15,293 nucleotides of DNA from NCBI GenBank assembly GCA_036833805.1, contig DAITPA010000044.1:1-15293 (forward strand), written 5' to 3'. A program made the translations under genes and the position numbers. This document shows positions 1 to 5,510 of this stretch, one piece after another; the stretch's first letter is position 1, and each line of letters opens with the position of its first letter. The notes under the pieces are model-generated. The model had not been told where the DNA came from. It did no database searches and was given only the letters and a program-made list of their open reading frames with translations. The stretch comes from PALSA-1196 sp036833805 (lineage in GTDB: Bacteria > Pseudomonadota > Gammaproteobacteria > Steroidobacterales > Steroidobacteraceae).

Positions 1-561
1 GCTCAACAGCATGCCGCCGAGCACGCCCTCCCAGGTTTTCCCCGGCGAAACCGCCGGCGCCAGACGCAAGCGGCCGTAACGCCCGCCAAAAAAAAACGCG
101 CCCATGTCCGCCCCCCAAACCAGGATGAACACAAATAGCATCCACTGTGCGCCGTTTAACATGTCAAGGCGCAGCCGCATGAGGGCAAGCCACGCGGGTA
201 CCAAGGCAAATATGCCGGCCAGCGCCGCCGACCACGGCGCCACGCGCTGTGGAGCGAACAATATCCAGCCGAGCGCAATGATCCACCACGCAATCGCCAC
301 TGACATGACAAGGTCGCGGACCGCGCGATCGGCCGTGCACTGCCACGCAACGACAAACAACGCCGCGATCAGTGCCACATAGGCGCCGCGCGCCAGCTTA
401 CCAGTGGCGCGCAAAAAAGCCGACCATTCCCAGGCACCCGCGAGCGCTCCGATTGTAAGTACGAGCACCGTCGCGAGCGGCGGCAACAACAGCACGACCG
501 CGAGCATGCCGGCCGCGAGCACGAGTGCGGTCATGACTCGTGTTTTCATGGCCGTCTTCAT
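1..561 (-). CDS. cdsA: Phosphatidate cytidylyltransferase (CDP-diglyceride synthase), 5' part only
   Basis: CdsA makes CDP-diacylglycerol from CTP and phosphatidic acid in the inner membrane, the branch point to all major phospholipids. The first 187 codons are open with no stop, and the gene runs off the left edge. The product is very hydrophobic, with membrane-spanning stretches at about residues 10-45, 58-72, 85-102, 112-127 and 138-158. The family motifs VWGADMGAFFFGGRYGR (about 148-164) and LAPAVSPGKTWEG (about 167-179) are visible. The C-terminal CTP-transferase signature lies outside the window. The start at 561 is chosen because its ATG overlaps the TGA of uppS (ATGA); ATGs at 549 and 534 are in-frame alternatives. 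A run of nine A (T on the coding strand) at 88-96 encodes Phe-Phe-Phe. Identification is firm; completeness cannot be judged. Confidence 0.93.
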   Translation of the reverse strand, partial: MKTAMKTRVMTALVLAAGMLAVVLLLPPLATVLVLTIGALAGAWEWSAFLRATGKLARGAYVALIAALFVVAWQCTADRAVRDLVMSVAIAWWIIALGWILFAPQRVAPWSAALAGIFALVPAWLALMRLRLDMLNGAQWMLFVFILVWGADMGAFFFGGRYGRLRLAPAVSPGKTWEGVLGGMLLS

Positions 562-1295
562 GAACCCGCACGTCCCGCCTCGGGCAGCGGTGAGGTACTT
601 AAGCCGAAACGGCGCGCGCGTTTTCCAAAGAACGCCAATGCCGCTTCGAAATCCGGGATTGCAAAATCTGGCCACAGGCCGTCACTGAAATAAAGCTCCG
701 TGTACGCCAGATTCCACAACAAAAAATTGCTGATTCGACGCTCCCCGCCGGTGCGAATGAATAGATCAGGATCGGGCACGTCGGCCAACTCCAGAGCACT
801 CGCCACGTGCGCCTCCGTAATGTCGCGCGGATTTAACGTACCAACTAAGCATTGTTCTGCAAGTCTCTGGTTTGCCTGAACAATATCCCATCGTCCGCCG
901 TAGCTTACTGCCACCTGCAGCCGTAAGCCGCTGTTGGCCGCGGTCAGGTCGTGGGCGGCGGCGACACGCGCCTGCAGGCGTACCGGCAGCGTCCGGCGAT
1001 CCCCGATGATGCGCACGCGCACACGATTGGCATGCAGCTGTGCGGTCTCGCGGTCAAGCGCGTCCAAGAACAAGTTCATGATGCCAGAGACCTCGGCGCT
1101 CGGGCGGCCCCAGTTCTCGCTCGAAAACGCAAATAGCGTAAGCGCCTCAACCCCGCGCCGCGAGCACTCCTCGATCACCATGCGAACCGGCGAAATGCCC
1201 GCTTTGTGGCCGGCCTGGCGCGGCAGGCCGCGCGCGGCGGCCCAGCGGCCGTTGCCGTCCATGATGATCGCGACGTGTCGGGGCGTCGCACTCAA
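558..1295 (-). CDS. uppS: Undecaprenyl diphosphate synthase (cis-prenyltransferase)
   Basis: UppS extends farnesyl diphosphate with eight isopentenyl units to C55 undecaprenyl diphosphate, the lipid carrier for peptidoglycan and O-antigen. The 245-residue length fits the family. Seen in the sequence: IIMDGNGRW at 10-18 with the catalytic Asp13, SSENW at 58-62, and the C-terminal RTGGERRISNFLLW block from 181, which binds isopentenyl diphosphate, followed by AYTELYF. The residue after FLLW is Asn, where E. coli has Gln. The start is a TTG at 1295 whose last two bases fall within the frr stop (TTGA). No ATG or GTG in this frame gives a full N-terminus before the conserved IIMDGNG motif. An AAGGAG about 11 bases upstream, inside frr, could serve as ribosome binding site. 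The stop overlaps the cdsA start, so all three genes are probably translationally coupled. dxr is not between frr and uppS as it is in E. coli. Confidence 0.95.
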   Translation of the reverse strand: MSATPRHVAIIMDGNGRWAAARGLPRQAGHKAGISPVRMVIEECSRRGVEALTLFAFSSENWGRPSAEVSGIMNLFLDALDRETAQLHANRVRVRIIGDRRTLPVRLQARVAAAHDLTAANSGLRLQVAVSYGGRWDIVQANQRLAEQCLVGTLNPRDITEAHVASALELADVPDPDLFIRTGGERRISNFLLWNLAYTELYFSDGLWPDFAIPDFEAALAFFGKRARRFGLSTSPLPEAGRAGS

Positions 1296-1849
1296 ACTTG
1301 CATGATCTCCTTCTCTTTCGCAGCCAGAACCTGGTCGATGTCAGCGACATGCTTGTCGGTGAGCTTCTGCACTTCGCTCTCGGCACGGCGCTCGTCGTCC
1401 TGCGAGATGAGCTTTTCTTTCAATAATTCCTTGATATCGGTCATGACGTCGCGGCGCACGTTGCGCACCGCAACGCGCGCATTTTCCGCATCATGGCGCA
1501 CAACCTTGGTAATCTCGCGGCGCCGCTCTTCGGTCAAGAGCGGCATCGGCACGCGGATTACGGTGCCGGCAGTCATGGGCGTCAAGCCGAGATCTGATTT
1601 GTGAATCGCCTTCTCGATCGCCGGCACCACGGACTTCTCCCAGGGAGAAATGACAAGCGTGCGGCCATCTTCGACGTTGATGCTTGCGATCTGGTGCAGC
1701 GGCACTTCCGAATCGTAGTAGTCGACTTTCAAATGCTCGACTAGCGAGGGGTGGGCACGGCCGGTGCGCTGCTTCTTAAGCTCCGCCTGGAACGTCTGCA
1801 CGCATTTTCCCATGCGCTCGCGTGCATCTTTCGTCACATCTTCCAGCAT
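1292..1849 (-). CDS. frr: Ribosome recycling factor
   Basis: RRF splits the post-termination ribosome together with EF-G in the cytoplasm. Starting at the ATG at 1849 the protein is 185 residues, the usual family length. It begins MLEDVTKDARERMGKCV, which aligns with the normal RRF N-terminus, and contains TGRAHPSL and the conserved arginine-rich AENARVAVRNVRRD helix near residues 120-135. The reading frame is open a further 19 codons upstream to 1906, but that would overlap the end of pyrH and add sequence unlike the family, so the shorter start is preferred. An AGGAG at 1860-1864 supports it. The gene lies 13 bases after pyrH and its stop overlaps the uppS start, as expected for a member of the rpsB-tsf-pyrH-frr operon. 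Confidence 0.96.
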   Translation of the reverse strand: MLEDVTKDARERMGKCVQTFQAELKKQRTGRAHPSLVEHLKVDYYDSEVPLHQIASINVEDGRTLVISPWEKSVVPAIEKAIHKSDLGLTPMTAGTVIRVPMPLLTEERRREITKVVRHDAENARVAVRNVRRDVMTDIKELLKEKLISQDDERRAESEVQKLTDKHVADIDQVLAAKEKEIMQV

Positions 1850-1859
1850 GGTTCGCGCG

Positions 1860-1864
1860 CTCCT
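1860..1864 (-). promoter_or_regulatory. Ribosome binding site of frr
   Basis: AGGAG on the minus strand, partly inside the pyrH stop codon and 10 bases before the ATG at 1849. It supports the 185-residue start of frr over the longer frame beginning at 1906. Confidence 0.6.
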
Positions 1865-2591
1865 ACTCGACGGTGACGGCTGTGCCAACATCCTCGCCGC
1901 GCACAATGCGCGTCAGATCGCCGGCATTGTTGAGATTGAAGACCCGCAAGGGCAGGCGGTTGTCGCGGCACATCACAACCGCGGTTGCGTCCATCACGTT
2001 CAACTTCTCGGTGAGCACTTCGTCGAAGGTCAGGTGCGCATAACGCACCGCGGCAGGATTGGTCATGGGATCGGCGGAATAGACACCGTTGACCTTCGTT
2101 GCCTTCAGCAACACCTCGGCGTTGATCTCGATAGCGCGCAGCGACGCCGCGGTATCGGTCGTAAAGAACGGGTTGCCGAGGCCAGCGGCAAAGATGACGA
2201 CCCGGCCCTTTTCCAGGTGGCGCACGGCGCGCCGCCGGATGTAGTCCTCGCACACCTGGTTGATGCGGATGGCCGACATCACCCGCGCGTAGAGTCCGAA
2301 GCTCTCCAGAGCATCCTGCATGGCGAGCGAGTTCATGACGGTTGCGAGCATTCCCATATGATCGCCGGTGACGCGATCCATCCCCGCTCGCGCAAGGCCC
2401 GCACCGCGGAAGATGTTGCCGCCGCCGATGACGACCGCCACCTGTACGCCCATCTGGGCGATGTCGTTGATTTCGCCCGCGATGCGCTTCAGCACGAGTG
2501 GGTCGACGCCGTAGTCGCCCTCGCCCATGAGGGCCTCGCCCGATAGTTTGACGAGGATGCGGGAGTAGCGCGCTCGATCGCCGTCGTTCAT
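1863..2591 (-). CDS. pyrH: UMP kinase (uridylate kinase)
   Basis: PyrH phosphorylates UMP to UDP with ATP, feeding all pyrimidine nucleotides; the bacterial enzyme is a hexamer of the amino-acid kinase fold, allosterically controlled by GTP and UTP in characterised members. The 242-residue length is typical. Seen: RILVKLSGEAL at 11-21, VVIGGGNIFRGAGLARAG at 53-70, DHMGMLATVMNSLAM at 77-91, and AGLGNPFFTTDTAA at 136-149, all diagnostic and in order. The start at 2591 gives an N-terminus close to E. coli PyrH. No good Shine-Dalgarno precedes it; instead a two-codon ATG-CAA-TGA reading frame at 2588-2596 overlaps the pyrH ATG. The gene is 22 bases after tsf and 13 bases before frr. Confidence 0.96.
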   Translation of the reverse strand: MNDGDRARYSRILVKLSGEALMGEGDYGVDPLVLKRIAGEINDIAQMGVQVAVVIGGGNIFRGAGLARAGMDRVTGDHMGMLATVMNSLAMQDALESFGLYARVMSAIRINQVCEDYIRRRAVRHLEKGRVVIFAAGLGNPFFTTDTAASLRAIEINAEVLLKATKVNGVYSADPMTNPAAVRYAHLTFDEVLTEKLNVMDATAVVMCRDNRLPLRVFNLNNAGDLTRIVRGEDVGTAVTVE

Positions 2592-2613
2592 TGCATGCGC
2601 TGCTGAGAGGAAT

Positions 2614-3513
2614 TTAGTGTTTGACCGAGGTACCCGAGCTGCCTTTCACCTGCGCCATCACTTCAGCGACAAAGTCCTCCTGCCGCTTCTCGATCCCGGC
2701 TCCGACTTCAAAGCGCTCAAAGCTTGCGACTTTCGCCCCGGCAGCCTTCAAAAGCTTCTCGATCGATACGTCCGGGTCCTTCACGAACGGCTGGCCGGTG
2801 AGCGCAAGCTCATTGAGGCTCTTGCGCAGCCGCCCCTCGACCATCTTTGCGACGATCTCGGGCGGCTTGCCCTCGCCGCGAGCCTGCTCGGTCAGAATTT
2901 CACGTTCCTTTTCAATCACATGAGTCTCGACGTGCGCCGGCGAAAGATATTTTGGATTGCTCGCCGCGACGTGCATCGCAAGGTCACGCGCCAGTTCAGG
3001 TTCACCACCTTCGACGGCGACCAGAGCACCGATGCGCGTGCCATGCACATACGCGCCCAGGCGGCCGGTGGCGTCGAGCACAGCGTAGCGACGCACACCA
3101 ATGTTCTCGCCGATCTTTGCGACCAGCGCGCAGCGGCGCTCATCAACACTCTCTGCGCCCGCGAGCCCGAGGTTCATGAGCGCTGCCAGCGACGGCGGCC
3201 GCGCGGCGAGCGCAACTGTTGCCACTTGCTGCGCGAAGGCACGAAAGTCCTGCTCGCGTGCTACGAAATCGGTCTCGCAGTTCACCTCAACCATCGCGCC
3301 GCTCTTCCCATCGGGCGCCACGGCGATCGCGATCACGCCCTCGGCGGCGACGCGCGTCGCCTTCTTATCGGCCTTTGCGAGCCCCTGCTTACGCATGAGC
3401 TCGGCGGCCGCGTCGAGGTTTCCCTGTGTCTCAACGAGCGCCTTCTTGCACTCCATCATTCCCGCGCCGGTGCGCTCGCGCAGCTGCTTAACTGCGTCTG
3501 CCGTAATCGTCAT
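2614..3513 (-). CDS. tsf: Elongation factor Ts
   Basis: EF-Ts is the nucleotide exchange factor that recycles EF-Tu-GDP to EF-Tu-GTP. With the ATG at 3513 the protein has 299 residues, a little longer than E. coli (283). The N-terminal UBA-like domain MTITADAVKQLRERTGAGMM is clear, followed by the GNLDAAAELMRKQG helix and the TDFV motif (81-84, in NCETDFVAR) that inserts at the EF-Tu nucleotide site. The dimerisation core follows, and the protein ends in a short Ser/Gly/Lys tail. An in-frame start at 3564 would overlap rpsB and add 17 non-homologous residues. The GAGGA at 3521-3525, seven bases from 3513, decides for the shorter form. Only 13 bases separate tsf from rpsB, so the two are co-translated in series. 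Confidence 0.96.
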   Translation of the reverse strand: MTITADAVKQLRERTGAGMMECKKALVETQGNLDAAAELMRKQGLAKADKKATRVAAEGVIAIAVAPDGKSGAMVEVNCETDFVAREQDFRAFAQQVATVALAARPPSLAALMNLGLAGAESVDERRCALVAKIGENIGVRRYAVLDATGRLGAYVHGTRIGALVAVEGGEPELARDLAMHVAASNPKYLSPAHVETHVIEKEREILTEQARGEGKPPEIVAKMVEGRLRKSLNELALTGQPFVKDPDVSIEKLLKAAGAKVASFERFEVGAGIEKRQEDFVAEVMAQVKGSSGTSVKH

Positions 3514-3520
3514 TCGAAAT

Positions 3521-3525
3521 TCCTC
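3521..3525 (-). promoter_or_regulatory. Ribosome binding site of tsf
   Basis: GAGGA on the minus strand, seven bases before the ATG at 3513 and two bases after the rpsB stop codon. It fixes the tsf start against the longer in-frame start at 3564. Confidence 0.7.
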
Positions 3526-3526
3526 A

Positions 3527-4531
3527 TCATTCTTCTTTCGGGCCGGCATCATCCGCATCGCCACGGGGCTTGCGGCGCCCGGCGGCAGGCTGATGCACCG
3601 GCACCGCCAACGGCGCGACTACCGCCGCGGCGACCTCGGCGTCCTCGGCATCGTCTAGATCGTCGAGGGCCTCGGCTCCCGGCTCCTCGCTTTCCGGCTG
3701 CACCTTCACCGGCGGCAGACGGCGTCGCGCCGGCGCCTTTTTGCGCACCGTCGCCTGCGGCCGCTGCCGGCCACGCGCGCTCTTCTTCTTCGGCTGTCCG
3801 CCCTCGTCGAGCTCGACAAACTCATCCTCGCCCACCGCAACGGTCGGCACAGACGCCTTGCCCTCAATCACAGCCTCGGCCATGCCGCCGGCATACAGGC
3901 TGATGGCGCGCATCGCGTCGTCGTTTCCGGGGATGACGTACTCGATGGAGTCCGGGGAGCAGTTCGTATCGACGATGGCGACCACCGGCACGCCCAGCTT
4001 CTTCGCCTCGTGAACCGCGATTTTCTCATGTCCCACGTCGACGACGAACAAAGCATCGGGGATCGAAGTCATGTCCTTGATACCGCCGAGGCTGCGCTCG
4101 AGCTTCTCCATCTCGCGTCGCAGCTGCGTCGCTTCCTTTTTGCCGCGCTTGTCGAGCGCACCGCTCGTGGACAGCTCCGTGATCTCCGCCAGACGCTTGA
4201 TCGACTGACGAATCGTCTTGAAGTTCGTGAGCATGCCGCCCAACCAGCGCTGGTTGACGTAGGGCATGGCGCAGCGCTCGGCCTCTTTCTTGATGGCATC
4301 GCGCGCGGAACGCTTGGTACCGACGAACAGCACCGTACCGCCGTCGGCAATGACGCTCTTGAGAAAGCTTGCCGCCTCCGCATACATAGGCTGCGTCTTC
4401 TCGAGATTGATAATGTGGATCTTGTTACGTTCACCAAAGATGAAAGGGGCCATCTTCGGGTTCCAGAAGCGGGTTTGATGTCCAAAATGGACACCCGCTT
4501 CCAGCATCTGTCGCATGGACACGCCGGGCAT
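3527..4531 (-). CDS. rpsB: 30S ribosomal protein S2 with a long C-terminal extension
   Basis: S2 is a late-assembling small-subunit protein near the S1 binding site. The first roughly 240 residues are canonical: SMRQMLEAGVHFGHQTRFWN from residue 5, IHIINLEKT (38-46), VLFVGTKRSA, NQRWLGGMLTNFKT, SLGGIKDM, PDALFVVDV, VAIVDTNCSPD and VIPGNDDAMRAISLY (199-213). Most S2 proteins end at about residue 240; this one continues for about 93 residues to 334. The tail has a Lys/Arg-rich part (about 248-273), an Asp/Glu-rich part (about 279-300), an Ala/Val/Pro stretch, and a mixed charged end, and looks disordered. The frame is open throughout and stops 13 bases before tsf, so it is not an obvious frameshift. 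The CAGGAG at 4538-4543 is six bases before the ATG. In E. coli, S2 represses its own rpsB-tsf transcript; the leader here may do the same (inference). Confidence 0.96.
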   Translation of the reverse strand: MPGVSMRQMLEAGVHFGHQTRFWNPKMAPFIFGERNKIHIINLEKTQPMYAEAASFLKSVIADGGTVLFVGTKRSARDAIKKEAERCAMPYVNQRWLGGMLTNFKTIRQSIKRLAEITELSTSGALDKRGKKEATQLRREMEKLERSLGGIKDMTSIPDALFVVDVGHEKIAVHEAKKLGVPVVAIVDTNCSPDSIEYVIPGNDDAMRAISLYAGGMAEAVIEGKASVPTVAVGEDEFVELDEGGQPKKKSARGRQRPQATVRKKAPARRRLPPVKVQPESEEPGAEALDDLDDAEDAEVAAAVVAPLAVPVHQPAAGRRKPRGDADDAGPKEE

Positions 4532-4660
4532 GGAAAACTCCTGGTAGGGTTAAGCCTCCGCGCACCCCGAGCGGCCATTTGCGCCGACGGTTAAGTCAGC
4601 GAAAACACCCAACCGCCTGGTTGTCGGTGCGCGTGTGAGTTAGTTACGTTGCCAAAAAAG
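4532..4660 (-). promoter_or_regulatory. rpsB 5' leader with two possible hairpins
   Basis: About 130 bases lie between the predicted transcription start and the rpsB ATG. A first stem pairs 4606-4609 with 4626-4629 and 4610-4614 with 4619-4623, giving nine base pairs with a two-base bulge and a four-base loop. A second stem pairs 4560-4564 with 4580-4584 around a 15-base loop, just upstream of the CAGGAG ribosome binding site at 4538-4543. The heptamer GGTTAAG (plus strand) occurs twice, at 4548-4554 and 4589-4595. S2-mediated autogenous control through the rpsB leader is known in E. coli; that this leader is the S2 target is inference from position and structure only. Confidence 0.4.
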
Positions 4661-4677
4661 GCCGCGCTTTATACCAT
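4649..4677 (+). promoter_or_regulatory. Candidate promoter of the map-glnD-dapC-dapD unit
   Basis: A -35 box TTGCCA at 4649-4654 (5 of 6 to consensus) stands 17 bases from TACCAT at 4672-4677 (4 of 6); TATACC at 4670-4675 with 15-base spacing is the alternative -10. It lies about 50 bases before the map ATG and overlaps the -10 region of the rpsB promoter on the other strand. Assigned by motif only. Confidence 0.4.
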
Positions 4678-4696
4678 GAAGGTCCCGTCCGAACAA
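4668..4696 (-). promoter_or_regulatory. Candidate sigma-70 promoter of the rpsB operon
   Basis: Read on the minus strand: TTGTTC (4691-4696), 17 bases, then TATAAA (4668-4673), preceded by TG at the extended -10 position. The predicted start is near 4661 and is followed by a GC-only discriminator (GCGCGG). A GC-rich discriminator is characteristic of promoters under stringent (ppGpp) control, which suits a ribosomal protein operon. The -35 box is weak (3 of 6), compensated by the extended -10. Confidence 0.55.
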
Positions 4697-4724
4697 CGTC
4701 TTACGCGACCCGAAAGCAGGTCGC

Positions 4725-5501
4725 ATGCGGCCCACCATGGTCACCATCAAGTCAGTCGATGAACAGCAAAAAATGCGCGTCGCCTGCCGCCTTGCGGCCG
4801 ACGTTCTCGACATGATCGGCGAGCATGTGGTCGCCGGCGTCACCACGGAGGAGCTTGACTGGATCTGTCACGATTACATCGTCAAGGTTCAGCAGGCCAT
4901 TCCCGCCAATTTAAATTATCGCGGCTTTCCGAAGAGCATTTGCGCCTCCGTCAATCATGTGGTCTGCCACGGCATTCCGAGCGATAAGCGCCTGCGCGCC
5001 GGTGACATCCTCAACATCGACGTTACGGTGATTCGCGATGAATTCCACGGCGACACGAGCCGCATGTATTACGTCGGCAAGCCGCCAACCCACGCACACC
5101 ATCTGAGCGAGACCTGTCATGAGGCGATGTGGCGTGGCATCGAAGTCGTGCAGCCCGGAATGCACCTGGGCGATATCGGCCATGCCATCCAGTCCTTCGT
5201 CGAAGAGCAGCATTTCTCCGTCGTGCGCGAATACTGCGGCCACGGCATCGGGCGCGTGTACCACGAGGATCCGCAGGTCCTGCACTACGGCGAACGGGGC
5301 ACGGGGATCGAGCTGAAGCCCGGCATGACCTTTACGGTCGAGCCGATGGTCAATGCCGGTCGCAGGCATGTGCGGCTGCTTCCGGATGGCTGGACCGTGG
5401 TCACGAAAGATCATTCGCTCTCCGCGCAGTGGGAGCACACGGTGCTGGTCACCGACACGGGCTACGACGTCCTCACGCTCGGCGCGCGCGGACGCAACTG
5501 A
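4725..5501 (+). CDS. map: Methionine aminopeptidase, type I
   Basis: Map removes the initiator methionine from nascent proteins when the second residue is small; it is a cytoplasmic dinuclear metalloenzyme. The 258-residue length is typical of type Ia. All five metal ligands can be placed: Asp99 (LNIDV), Asp110 (HGDTS), His173 (GHGIG), Glu206 (TVEPM) and Glu237 (QWEHT); the substrate-binding His82 is in VCHGIP. The ATG at 4725 is preferred because GCAGG lies just upstream; a second in-frame ATG at 4737 would also leave a complete enzyme. map lies head to head with rpsB, as in E. coli, and is followed nine bases later by glnD, with which it is probably co-transcribed. Confidence 0.95.
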   Translation: MRPTMVTIKSVDEQQKMRVACRLAADVLDMIGEHVVAGVTTEELDWICHDYIVKVQQAIPANLNYRGFPKSICASVNHVVCHGIPSDKRLRAGDILNIDVTVIRDEFHGDTSRMYYVGKPPTHAHHLSETCHEAMWRGIEVVQPGMHLGDIGHAIQSFVEEQHFSVVREYCGHGIGRVYHEDPQVLHYGERGTGIELKPGMTFTVEPMVNAGRRHVRLLPDGWTVVTKDHSLSAQWEHTVLVTDTGYDVLTLGARGRN

Positions 5502-5505
5502 AGGA
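5501..5505 (+). promoter_or_regulatory. Ribosome binding site of glnD
   Basis: AAGGA, beginning in the last base of the map stop codon and five bases before the ATG at 5511. The spacing favours this ATG over the TTG at 5508, which would be only two bases away. Confidence 0.6.
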
Positions 5506-5510
5506 TTTTG

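Noticed and set aside
104..688. Two open frames on the plus strand over cdsA and the end of uppS.
   Set aside because: They are shadows of the cdsA and uppS coding strand, whose translations carry clear family motifs.
1850..1906. Longer frr start at 1906.
   Set aside because: It overlaps the pyrH end and adds 19 residues unlike RRF; the ATG at 1849 with AGGAG gives the standard 185 residues.
3514..3564. Longer tsf start at 3564.
   Set aside because: It overlaps rpsB and precedes the conserved N-terminus; GAGGA at 3521-3525 points to 3513.
2617..3903. A 428-codon open frame on the plus strand across tsf and the 3' part of rpsB.
   Set aside because: It is wholly antisense to two certain genes; GC-rich coding sequence often leaves such long open frames on the other strand. 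The translation is rich in Arg, His and Pro with no domain pattern.
4651..4662. GCC-AAAAAA-GGC as a possible terminator or hairpin.
   Set aside because: The stem has only three pairs and lies between the promoters and the genes they serve; more likely spacer sequence of the divergent promoters.
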